Origin: JAMXLO01 sp046732975
Lineage (GTDB): Bacteria > Pseudomonadota > Alphaproteobacteria > Acetobacterales > Acetobacteraceae
Length of the DNA stretch: 9,953 nt
Direction of reading: 5' to 3'
Assembly: GCA_046732975.1 (NCBI GenBank)
Contig: JBKPOG010000020.1
Coordinates: 1 to 9,953, forward strand
A model generated the notes under the pieces. The model saw nothing but the letters and a program-made list of their open reading frames with translations, ran no database searches and was not told the origin of the DNA. Each line of letters begins with the position of its first letter. Position 1 is the stretch's first letter. Positions 1 to 6,262 of this stretch are shown here, piece after piece. The position numbers and the translations under genes are program-made.

Positions 1-1053
1 GCGCGTGGCGTCAACCCGGTCGCCGGGCAGGACGAAAAGGAACAGACTCTCAACCAGCTGCTTGCCGAAATGGATGGCTTCGACCGCTCGGTCGCGATCG
101 TGATCCTGGCCGCGACCAACCGGCCGGAGATCCTCGACCCGGCGCTGCTACGCGCGGGCCGGTTCGATCGCCAGGTTCTGGTGGACCGGCCTGACAAGAA
201 GGGCAGGGTGGACATCCTCCGCATCCACCTCAAGAACCTGAAGCTGGCTCCTGACGTGTCGCTGGAGGAGATCGCGGCACTGACACCCGGCTTCACCGGT
301 GCTGATCTCGCCAATCTGGGGAACGAGGCGGCGGTGCTGGCAACCCGCCGTGGCGGTGATTCGATCACCGAGAGTGACTTCACCGGCGCGGTGGAGCGGA
401 TCGTCGCGGGGTTGGAAAAGAAGTCGCGCATCCTGATCCCGCGCGAGCGACGGGTCGTCGCCTATCACGAGATGGGACATGCGCTGGTTGCGCTGGCAAT
501 CCCGGGCAGCGACCCAGTGCAGAAGGTGTCGATCATCCCGCGCGGCATCGGCGCGCTCGGCTACACGTTGCAACGGCCGACGGACGATCGGTTCCTGATG
601 GGACGACAGGAACTGGACGACAAGATGACCGTGCTGATGGGCGGCCGTGCCGCCGAAATGCAACTCGGCGAAGACATCTCGACCGGCGCGGCCGACGACC
701 TCGCCAAGGCAACTGACATCGCGCGGGGCATGGTGCTGCGCTTCGGCATGGACTCGAAACTGGGGCCCGTCGCCTGGGACACCGAGCAAGGTCAGTTCCT
801 GAACCAACCCGGCGTGTTCTGGCAGCAGCGCCGCTTCTCCGACGAGACGGCGCACGAGATCGATCGGTCGGTGCGTTCGCTTCTCGAGGGCGCGCTCAAC
901 CGCGCGGTGCGAATCCTGCAGGCGAACCGGCCGGCGCTGGACGAGGGCGCTGCCGCACTGCTGGCGCACGAGACATTGACCGCGGAGGAGTTGCCGAAAG
1001 TGGCAGCCGAGGGTGCGCCGCAGTTGGCGGCACTGACCCACGAAGCGTCCTGA
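1..1053 (+). CDS. ftsH: FtsH-type ATP-dependent zinc metalloprotease, C-terminal part (5' end outside window)
   Basis: This is a membrane-anchored AAA+ protease of the FtsH (M41) family, which unfolds and degrades misfolded membrane and regulatory cytosolic proteins. The reading frame is open from base 1, and the window starts just after where Walker B would lie, so the transmembrane N-terminus and Walker A/B are missing. Visible in order are the linker ending in AEMDGFD, the second region of homology (ATNRPEILDPALLRAGRFDR, nt 112-171) with its arginine fingers, the lid, and the zinc-binding HEMGH at nt 466-480. The likely third zinc ligand is the Asp in STGAADDLAKAT. The stop is TGA at 1051. 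About 350 residues are present. Housekeeping FtsH usually reads ALLRPGRFDRQ and HEAGH. The Ala and Met here, and the motif GALGYTLQRPTDDRFLM, resemble accessory FtsH paralogs, but that assignment is inference. It converges on the phytochrome operon. Confidence 0.93.
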   Translation, partial: ARGVNPVAGQDEKEQTLNQLLAEMDGFDRSVAIVILAATNRPEILDPALLRAGRFDRQVLVDRPDKKGRVDILRIHLKNLKLAPDVSLEEIAALTPGFTGADLANLGNEAAVLATRRGGDSITESDFTGAVERIVAGLEKKSRILIPRERRVVAYHEMGHALVALAIPGSDPVQKVSIIPRGIGALGYTLQRPTDDRFLMGRQELDDKMTVLMGGRAAEMQLGEDISTGAADDLAKATDIARGMVLRFGMDSKLGPVAWDTEQGQFLNQPGVFWQQRRFSDETAHEIDRSVRSLLEGALNRAVRILQANRPALDEGAAALLAHETLTAEELPKVAAEGAPQLAALTHEAS

Positions 1054-1073
1054 TCGGCTCCGGATCTAGGTCG

Positions 1074-1092
1074 TTCCCAGCGCGTCTGGGAA
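1074..1092. terminator. Inverted-repeat hairpin between convergent genes, possible bidirectional terminator
   Basis: TTCCCAG (1074-1080) and CTGGGAA (1086-1092) form a perfect 7-bp stem with a 5-nt loop CGCGT. It lies 20 bp after the ftsH stop and about 40 bp after the end of the oppositely oriented response regulator gene. No T-run follows on either strand, so classic intrinsic termination is uncertain. A second, weaker repeat, TTGGC-N6-GCCAA, lies at 1109-1124. Confidence 0.35.
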
Positions 1093-1133
1093 ACTCCGCC
1101 TTTGGAACTTGGCCATCATGCCAACCGCCGCGC

Positions 1134-1526
1134 TCATTGTGGCGCATGATTTGCGTGCGTTCGTTGCGCTACCAACGCGTGAATTTGACGCTCCAGGTGT
1201 TCCGAATCGAAGGGCTTCGTCAGCACCGGGACGTCTGACAAATGCGGCGGGAGCACAGTCGCTGAATCGTAACCCGTACTGAAGGCGAATGGCACATTCG
1301 CTTCCTTCAGCAGCCCTGCCACGTCCCAGGACATCCTACCGTGCAAGTTGACATCCAGGATCGCCGCAGTGATCCCGGGCTCTCGCGCCATCTGGCAGGC
1401 GCTTGCGTGATCGGTCGCCGGTCCGATTACGTCGAAGCCCAAGTCGTCGAGCATCTCCTCGAGGAGCATCGCGACGAGTGCCGCGTCCTCAACCACCAGG
1501 ATCCTTGGCCGTCCGCTTTCCGTCAT
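1134..1526 (-). CDS. Single-domain response regulator (receiver domain), partner of the adjacent bacteriophytochrome
   Basis: This 130-residue protein is a stand-alone CheY-like receiver domain with no DNA-binding or enzymatic output domain. The acidic pocket is E13/D14 in ILVVEDAAL, the phosphoacceptor is D58 in AILDVNLHG, the switch Thr is T84 in FSTGYD, and the conserved Lys is K104 in LTKPF. It is the last gene of the bphO-bphP operon and is the obvious phosphorylation target of the HWE kinase encoded upstream. The start is the ATG at 1526 because AGGGA lies 7 nt upstream and the receiver fold begins directly after it. A longer in-frame start at 1616 would lie inside bphP and add a basic, Cys/Arg-rich tail unlike this family. 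The output may be a phosphorelay or a protein-protein contact; no target is visible. Confidence 0.9.
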   Translation of the reverse strand: MTESGRPRILVVEDAALVAMLLEEMLDDLGFDVIGPATDHASACQMAREPGITAAILDVNLHGRMSWDVAGLLKEANVPFAFSTGYDSATVLPPHLSDVPVLTKPFDSEHLERQIHALVAQRTHANHAPQ

Positions 1527-1533
1527 GAGAGAT

Positions 1534-1538
1534 TCCCT
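1534..1538 (-). promoter_or_regulatory. Ribosome binding site of the response regulator, overlapping the bphP stop codon
   Basis: On the minus strand AGGGA lies 7 nt before the ATG at 1526 and shares bases with the TAG stop of bphP (1537-1539). This fixes the regulator's start and suggests coupled translation. Confidence 0.65.
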
Positions 1539-3702
1539 ACGGATCGATAAGCGATGACTGCGGCAGCGACACGACGCATTGCACGCCCGTCGCCAGAAAA
1601 TCGATGTGCGCTTCACCGCCTGTCTCGATTGCCAGCGCCCGCTCGATCAGCGTAGAGCCGAAGCCGCGCCGATGCGGCTTGCGCACCGCGGGCCCGCCGG
1701 TCTCGATCCAACGCAGCTCCATGCCGCCTTCGTCAGTCTGCTGCCAGCTTATGGCCACTTTGCCGCTCTCGACAGAGAGCGCGCCATACTTGCTGGCATT
1801 CGTCGCCAGCTCATGCACTGCCAATGACAGCACAAGCGCGGCCTTGGGAGTCAGCAGGATCGCCGGCCCGCGCATTGCAATTCCGCTGCGGGAGAACTGT
1901 TCAAGCTCCTCCTCGATCAGGCTTTGCAGCGACACGCTCCGCCAGCGGCTTTCCGTCAGCAGGCTGTGCGCTTTGCCCATCGCAACGATCCGCGCTTCCA
2001 GGCTGCGCACATAGTCGCGCACCGAGCCTGCATTGCGGCTGCTCTGGCGCACGAGAGCCTGGACATTGGCGAGTACGTTTTTCACCCGGTGATCCAGCTC
2101 CGCCATCAGCAGGCGCTCCTGCTCCCGCAGGCGGTCGCGCTCGCGGGCTGCGGCATCGACCCGATTGACAATCAGCTCGAGCAACGCGACCCGTAGATCA
2201 ATGGCTGCCCGGATTTCCGCCGCCGTCCACGGAGCGGCGTGGCCACGGACTTCCTGTTGCCAAACCTCGAACGACTTCCGCGGCGTAAGCCGCTCGCCGT
2301 TCGGACCAAGCTCCCTCACCTTGGTGGGATCGCCCGCCCACGTGACAGTCTCGACGACCTCTGGCCGGAACCAAAGGATCAGATCCGTCGGTTGGCGCGA
2401 TACTGAAATCACCAGCAACCCAGAGGCGACGTGCGCGAATTGCTGCGCCGGAGGCCACAGCTCGCTCAGGCGATCGGTTGCGAACAGGCCGTCTTGATTT
2501 AGTTTGGTGACGACCCATTCGGCCAAAGCTTGCAGGAGTTCCTGAGCGGGCGTCCGCCCTAGTGAACGAATGGCATTGTTCAGGAAGAGTGCGACGCCGC
2601 CGCGCCCAATCGCGCTGACCGCCGCTCCGCCAGCGACAATATACTCGATCAGACTGGGGGAGACGCTGACCAGCCCCTCGGCGAAGTCCGCCTGAGCCGT
2701 GAGACCGCTCAAGATCTCCTGCAGAATGCCACGGCTGGCGAGGTGCGCGTCCATGTCATCGACACGCTGACGAGCGTCAACCTGGGAGGAAAAGATGGGA
2801 CCGAAAATCTCGCATGCGGCGCGCAAATGACGTGGCAGCTGACGCGGGCTGTAATGGTGGCAAGCGATCAATCCCCACAGGCGCCCCTGCACCACGACCG
2901 AAATCGACATCGAGGCTGCCACGCCCATGTTGCGCAGATATTCGCGATGAACAGGTGAAACGTCGCGCAGGGTTGCGTAACTCATGTCCAGCGGCCGGCC
3001 CGTACGCGGATTGATCTCTGGTACTAGCCTTGCCGGGGTGTAGTCGATCTGCACGATCATTCGCAGCCAGTTGCGCAGATACAATGCCCGAGCCTGGGAT
3101 GGAATGTCCGCTGCCGGATAATGCAGATCCAGGAACGAAACCAGTCGAGGATCGCGGCTCTCAGCGTACACCCACCCCGATTCGTCAGGTTGAAATCGAT
3201 ACACCATCACCCGATCGTAGCCGGTGACTCGACGCACCCGTTCCGACGCGAGCTGGCAGAGTGCCTGCAGCGAGTTGGCCTGATCCAAGCCATCCACCAG
3301 TTCCTGCAGCACCGCCAGAGCGTCACGCCTTGCGCCCTCCTGCAGGTCCGCCGGTACGAATTCCAATACGAAATGATCACCGGCACGATGAATACTGGCA
3401 TCGACCGGTCGATCAGGCTGCACACGCAGAATGGGGTCGAGCAAATGGCGTGGTGTGGTCAACGGCGCGTCGGCACATAACTCGTGCAACAGGCTTATCT
3501 GGTCCGGCCGCAGCAAGGTCTCGGGCTTCTGTCCAAGCAGCTGCTCAAGGGGGCGGCCTAGCAAACCTGACGTCTCGCCGGCCGCCTGCAAGATTTCGTA
3601 GGTGTCGCAGTCGAGTACCAACATTGCTCCATGTGGCAGAATGGCACCTGGGATGTGTATCGGTTCCTTGTCGCAATTGGTGAGGTCGAACTGGATGTTC
3701 AT
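1537..3702 (-). CDS. bphP: Bacteriophytochrome photoreceptor with HWE-type histidine kinase
   Basis: This 721-residue red/far-red light sensor kinase binds biliverdin and autophosphorylates on His. The N-terminal PAS domain carries the chromophore-attachment Cys10 in TNCDKEPIHIPG. The GAF domain has the PAADIPSQAR motif (Asp199) plus the chromophore-pocket histidines in SPVHREYL (H252) and ACHHYSPR (H282/283). The PHY domain has its tongue hallmarks WFRPE (444-448) and PRKSF (474-478). The output is an HWE kinase rather than a classical HisKA: AELDHRVKN with phospho-His538, the N-box HELATNASKYG (630-640), the WIETGGP motif and the G-box GFGSTLIE. No receiver domain is fused; the receiver is the separate downstream gene. 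The ATG at 3702 is chosen because it overlaps the bphO stop as ATGA. An in-frame start at 3735 would extend 36 bp into bphO. No signal peptide or membrane segment is evident, so it is cytosolic. Confidence 0.95.
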   Translation of the reverse strand: MNIQFDLTNCDKEPIHIPGAILPHGAMLVLDCDTYEILQAAGETSGLLGRPLEQLLGQKPETLLRPDQISLLHELCADAPLTTPRHLLDPILRVQPDRPVDASIHRAGDHFVLEFVPADLQEGARRDALAVLQELVDGLDQANSLQALCQLASERVRRVTGYDRVMVYRFQPDESGWVYAESRDPRLVSFLDLHYPAADIPSQARALYLRNWLRMIVQIDYTPARLVPEINPRTGRPLDMSYATLRDVSPVHREYLRNMGVAASMSISVVVQGRLWGLIACHHYSPRQLPRHLRAACEIFGPIFSSQVDARQRVDDMDAHLASRGILQEILSGLTAQADFAEGLVSVSPSLIEYIVAGGAAVSAIGRGGVALFLNNAIRSLGRTPAQELLQALAEWVVTKLNQDGLFATDRLSELWPPAQQFAHVASGLLVISVSRQPTDLILWFRPEVVETVTWAGDPTKVRELGPNGERLTPRKSFEVWQQEVRGHAAPWTAAEIRAAIDLRVALLELIVNRVDAAARERDRLREQERLLMAELDHRVKNVLANVQALVRQSSRNAGSVRDYVRSLEARIVAMGKAHSLLTESRWRSVSLQSLIEEELEQFSRSGIAMRGPAILLTPKAALVLSLAVHELATNASKYGALSVESGKVAISWQQTDEGGMELRWIETGGPAVRKPHRRGFGSTLIERALAIETGGEAHIDFLATGVQCVVSLPQSSLIDP

Positions 3703-4322
3703 GCGGCCGACCGACCCGCCCATCCGGCGAGCCACTGCTCGAATGCGACGAATGTGTCGCTGGCAGCTTTGATGAGCGCATCGCGCGGTCCCGCGTCAGT
3801 CACGAAGGCCGCAGTCTCGAAGGCTGCGAGCTCCGCGAGAAATGACCGCCAGGCGGACCCGCTGGCAGTCCCGCGCCCGATAAAGAAACGGCGGCCTGCT
3901 GGCTCACCATGTCCCAGCACCGAATCCAGCCGTCCAGCGAGAAGCTGTCCACCGAGTGCTGCGCCCTCGATGACATAGCGCGCGCCTAATCGCTGGGCGA
4001 GATTGTCGACGCGCGGCAGATATGGACATAGCGGCACGGGCCCTGCGCTGCACGCCTCCAGGCTGTCCAGATCAGCCTGGAGCCACAGGCTTCGCTCTGG
4101 CGGTAGACCGAGAGCCAATTCCAACGGGGCATAGAGCCCGAGCAGTCGCCTGAGCAGGCTGCAGTAGCCGGCCCGTGAGATCTGCCCGGTGGCGACGGCG
4201 GCTAGACCCTGATGCCCATGCAGGCGCTCATGCGACGCGTGCGTCGCAGCCCGGAGCGTATCGCGCAGTCCTGGTCTGCGCCACTGTTGCCCCGCAACCT
4301 TCTCGTGCAAAACGTCCGGCAA
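3699..4322 (-). CDS. bphO: Biliverdin-producing heme oxygenase of the phytochrome operon
   Basis: This protein of about 207 residues resembles bacterial heme oxygenases of the BphO/HemO type, which open heme with O2 and electrons to give biliverdin, CO and iron. The N-terminal helix has LRAATHASHERLH, with His31 the likely proximal heme ligand. The distal-helix pattern is YVIEGAALGGQLLAG (residues 116-130), with the flexible Gly pair over the heme. Its stop overlaps the bphP start, so chromophore and apoprotein are made together. The start codon is unusual: a TAG lies two codons upstream of the TTG at 4322 and there is no ATG or GTG in frame before the conserved helix, so initiation must be at this TTG, the TTG at 4310, or a CTG near 4268. 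The 5' boundary is therefore uncertain, while the function is well supported by motif and context. Confidence 0.9.
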   Translation of the reverse strand: MPDVLHEKVAGQQWRRPGLRDTLRAATHASHERLHGHQGLAAVATGQISRAGYCSLLRRLLGLYAPLELALGLPPERSLWLQADLDSLEACSAGPVPLCPYLPRVDNLAQRLGARYVIEGAALGGQLLAGRLDSVLGHGEPAGRRFFIGRGTASGSAWRSFLAELAAFETAAFVTDAGPRDALIKAASDTFVAFEQWLAGWAGRSAA

Positions 4323-4355
4323 GCACTATCTCAACATCGCTGCGTTGTTTCGTTC

Positions 4356-4365
4356 TGTGCGCACA
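4356..4365. promoter_or_regulatory. Perfect 10-bp palindrome upstream of bphO, possible operator
   Basis: TGTGCGCACA is a perfect palindrome 34 bp upstream of the bphO TTG start, abutting the proposed -10 element. Its place next to the predicted transcription start would suit a repressor site. No regulator family can be named from it. Confidence 0.3.
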
Positions 4366-4393
4366 ACCTAAACCGTTGGCGGAATTGGGCCAA
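4365..4393 (-). promoter_or_regulatory. Possible sigma-70-type promoter of the bphO-bphP-regulator operon
   Basis: On the minus strand TTGGCC (4388-4393) and TAGGTT (4365-4370) are spaced by exactly 17 bp. The match to TTGACA is 4 of 6 and to TATAAT 3 of 6. Transcription from here would leave a leader of roughly 35 nt before the TTG start. The 4323-4501 intergenic region is the only non-coding space upstream of the operon, which favours a promoter in it. The exact boxes are a weak match. Confidence 0.3.
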
Positions 4394-4442
4394 GCCTGTG
4401 ACGCGCCCAGCGAGAGCGCCGCGTGCTGCAGCCCTCCGAGGC

Positions 4443-4480
4443 GTTGATGCCCGCGTCAACCGAGGCGCTGGCGGCGCCAG
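4443..4480 (-). terminator. Pair of GC-rich inverted repeats downstream of the lyase gene, possible terminator
   Basis: CTGGC-N3-GCCAG (4468-4480) and GTTGA-N8-TCAAC (4443-4460) lie 22-60 bp beyond the stop of the HMG-CoA-lyase-like gene and before the bphO promoter region. Neither is followed by a T-run, so a terminator role is only suggested by position and stem potential. Confidence 0.22.
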
Positions 4481-4501
4481 GCTGGAACGCTTCCTGGGGC
4501 C

Positions 4502-5422
4502 TCAGGCCGCTGCCTTGAACGTTCTCGGGATGCCGGCCTTCGGCACCTGGCCCTGCATCGGCTCGGCTGGCAGCCCCTCATGCAGCAGCCGGCGCGCATC
4601 GATCAACTTCTGCAGATCGATCCCGGTGGCAAACCCCATGCTTTCCAGCATGAACACGAGATCCTCGGTGACGACGTTGCCGGAGGCGCCCGGGGCATAC
4701 GGGCAACCACCTAGCCCCGCCAGGCAGGCATCGAAGGCGCGAATGCCTTTCTCCAGCCCGGCCAGCGCGTTGGCGATGCCAAGACCGCAGGTATCATGCA
4801 GATGTAGCCCGTACAGCGTGTCGCCGATCGCCTCGCGCGTCGCCCGCACCACCTCTTTGATCTGCGCCGGGTGCGCATAGCCCACCGTGTCCGCCAGCAT
4901 GATCTGATCGACGCCGGCATCCGCCAGGCCCTTCGCCAGCGCGACGGTCTTTGCCGTCGGCACGACTCCATCAATCGAGCAGCCGAACGCGGTCGAGCAG
5001 CCGGCAACCACCGGCACCTTCCGCGGCTGCGCGGTCAGCCAGTCCATGATCTCCTGCATCATGGAGATTGACTGCTCCGGCATACGGTTCAGGTTGGCCA
5101 TGCTGTGGCCGTCGCTGACCGAGACCGGGATGCTGATCTTGTGCACGCCGGCGTTATACGCGTTCTGCACGCCACGCAGATTGGGAGCGAGCGCCTGCAC
5201 GACCAGGCCGGGGATCTTCAGGCATTGCTCGACAACCTCGGGCGTATCCGACAGTTGCGGAATGACCCGAGGCGGCACGAAGCTGCCGACCTCGATCTCC
5301 TTCACGCCGGCGGCGGCAATCGCCTGGATCCAGTGCACCTTCGCCTCGGTGGTCATGCGGGTCTTGGCGATCTGCAGCCCGTCGCGCGGACCTACTTCGC
5401 AAATGGAAATGTGTTCGGTCAT
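4502..5422 (-). CDS. HMG-CoA-lyase-family acyl-CoA lyase
   Basis: This 306-residue TIM-barrel enzyme is of the HMG-CoA lyase branch of the HMGL-like superfamily (PF00682), which cleaves 3-hydroxy-acyl-CoAs by a metal-dependent retro-aldol/Claisen reaction. The family catalytic set is intact: GPRDGLQ with Arg12-region and Asp14, Glu44 in EIEVGSF, metal ligands His207/His209 in GLHLHDT, the lid Cys240 in GLGGCPYAPG, and Asn249/Glu253 in GNVVTED. Substrate-side motifs differ from canonical HMG-CoA lyases: SFVPPRVIPQLSD replaces SFVSPKWVPQMxD, and FGCSIDG replaces the usual GCPYEG. The true substrate may therefore be another 3-hydroxy or branched dicarboxyl-CoA. It is divergent from a crotonase-NTF2-SDR operon across a short spacer and probably functions with it. 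The ATG at 5422 starts just before the first beta strand. The fold assignment is firm and the substrate is unknown. Confidence 0.88.
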   Translation of the reverse strand: MTEHISICEVGPRDGLQIAKTRMTTEAKVHWIQAIAAAGVKEIEVGSFVPPRVIPQLSDTPEVVEQCLKIPGLVVQALAPNLRGVQNAYNAGVHKISIPVSVSDGHSMANLNRMPEQSISMMQEIMDWLTAQPRKVPVVAGCSTAFGCSIDGVVPTAKTVALAKGLADAGVDQIMLADTVGYAHPAQIKEVVRATREAIGDTLYGLHLHDTCGLGIANALAGLEKGIRAFDACLAGLGGCPYAPGASGNVVTEDLVFMLESMGFATGIDLQKLIDARRLLHEGLPAEPMQGQVPKAGIPRTFKAAA

Positions 5423-5445
5423 GGCAGCACCGTATCGCTTCTTAG

Positions 5446-5459
5446 CGCAGGACCTTGCG
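5446..5459. promoter_or_regulatory. Imperfect inverted repeat in the divergent lyase/crotonase intergenic region
   Basis: CGCA-N6-TGCG sits near the middle of the 95-bp spacer between the two divergent start codons. This is where a shared regulator could bind. I could not recognise convincing -35/-10 boxes for either gene, so this is positional evidence only. Confidence 0.18.
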
Positions 5460-5517
5460 TGATCTGCCGATAAGATTCAACTCTCTGCCCTCACATGAAC
5501 CCATGAGCGGAACCACC

Positions 5518-6252
5518 ATGAGCGTCGTCACCACAGAACAGCGCGGGCTTGTATCGATCATCCGCATCAACCGCCTGGAGAAGATGAACGCCATCTCCAG
5601 CGCCGTGGCAGTGGAACTGCAGCAGGCGTTCGAGGCGTTCGATGCCTCGGATCAGCGGGTGGCGATCCTCAGTTCGGTCGGCGAGCGCGCCTTCACCGCC
5701 GGCGCCGATGTCACCGATCTGCCCGAGCTCTGGCGCGCCATTCCAACGGTCGGCTTCAACACCGACAAGCCGATCATCGCCGCCACCTCCGGCTGGTGCA
5801 TCGGCGGCGGTATTGTGATGGTGATGATGTGTGACCTGATGGTTTCAACTGAAAGCACAATCTTCTACTACCCGGAGGCGAAGCTTGGCGTCACCGGCGG
5901 CATGATCAGCTCACTCGCATCCCGCATGCCGCACAAGCTCGCCATGGAGATGATGCTTCTGTGCAGCAAGGTCAGTGCCCAGCGCGCCTATGAGGTGGGT
6001 TTCGTCAACCGCGTCGTCCCCAACGGCCAGCATGAAACCGAAGCACTGGCGATGGCAAATGAGATGCTGGAGTCTGCGCCGCTGGTGATCGGCGCACTCA
6101 AGCGGCTGGTGGGCGACGTTCTGCCGATTGGCCCGGTGGAACGCATGGTCGCGATCAGCCAGACACTCGGGCGCGTGCGCAACAGCGAGGACATGCAGGA
6201 AGGCATCCGCGCCAATCGTGAGCGCCGCAAGCCGAACTTCCGCGGCCGCTGA
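5518..6252 (+). CDS. Enoyl-CoA hydratase/isomerase (crotonase) family protein
   Basis: This 244-residue crotonase-fold protein belongs to a family that binds acyl-CoA thioesters and stabilises an enolate in an oxyanion hole, catalysing hydration, isomerisation or C-C cleavage. Visible are the N-terminal strand VSIIRINRLEKMNAIS, the first oxyanion-hole segment AFTAGADVTDLPE (residues 59-70), and the second, GWCIGGGIVMVMMCD (92-106). Glu120 in YYPEAKLGVTGG aligns with the second catalytic Glu of rat hydratase (E164). The other (E144, usually GGGCEL) is replaced by Val100 in GGGIVM, so simple hydratase activity is doubtful. The start is taken at the ATG 5518, with AGCGGAA 5 nt upstream. An in-frame ATG at 5503 or a TTG at 5455 would lengthen it. 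It is the first gene of a three-gene operon; the next start follows 10 bp after its stop. Confidence 0.88.
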   Translation: MSVVTTEQRGLVSIIRINRLEKMNAISSAVAVELQQAFEAFDASDQRVAILSSVGERAFTAGADVTDLPELWRAIPTVGFNTDKPIIAATSGWCIGGGIVMVMMCDLMVSTESTIFYYPEAKLGVTGGMISSLASRMPHKLAMEMMLLCSKVSAQRAYEVGFVNRVVPNGQHETEALAMANEMLESAPLVIGALKRLVGDVLPIGPVERMVAISQTLGRVRNSEDMQEGIRANRERRKPNFRGR

Positions 6253-6256
6253 GGAG
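6251..6256 (+). promoter_or_regulatory. Ribosome binding site of the SnoaL-like gene
   Basis: GAGGAG overlaps the crotonase TGA stop (6250-6252) and is 6 nt from the ATG at 6263. The other in-frame ATG at 6257 directly abuts it, so 6263 is preferred. The arrangement implies translational coupling. Confidence 0.65.
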
Positions 6257-6262
6257 ATGACA

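Noticed and set aside
148..1041. Long minus-strand open frame opposite ftsH (297 codons)
   Set aside because: The opposite strand has clear FtsH motifs. The antisense translation is rich in Arg/His/Gln with no recognisable domain, as expected of high-GC shadow frames.
1527..1616. 30-codon N-terminal extension of the response regulator
   Set aside because: It lies inside the bphP 3' end and encodes an atypical basic, Cys-rich stretch. The internal ATG at 1526 has a good ribosome binding site and starts the receiver fold.
3703..3735. Upstream start of bphP at 3735
   Set aside because: The ATGA overlap with bphO at 3702 is the usual coupled arrangement. The extra 11 residues (MARRMGGSVGR) look like translated bphO sequence. 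It is not fully excluded, because it would put the chromophore Cys at residue 21, also within family range.
4212..4880. Plus-strand open frame covering the 4323-4501 gap and parts of bphO and the lyase gene
   Set aside because: It is mostly antisense to two real genes, has a composition typical of shadow frames, and matches no family I recognise, so the gap is treated as regulatory.
6128..6262. Upstream extension of the SnoaL-like frame into the crotonase gene
   Set aside because: The region is crotonase coding sequence in another frame; GAGGAG and ATG 6263 define the proper start.
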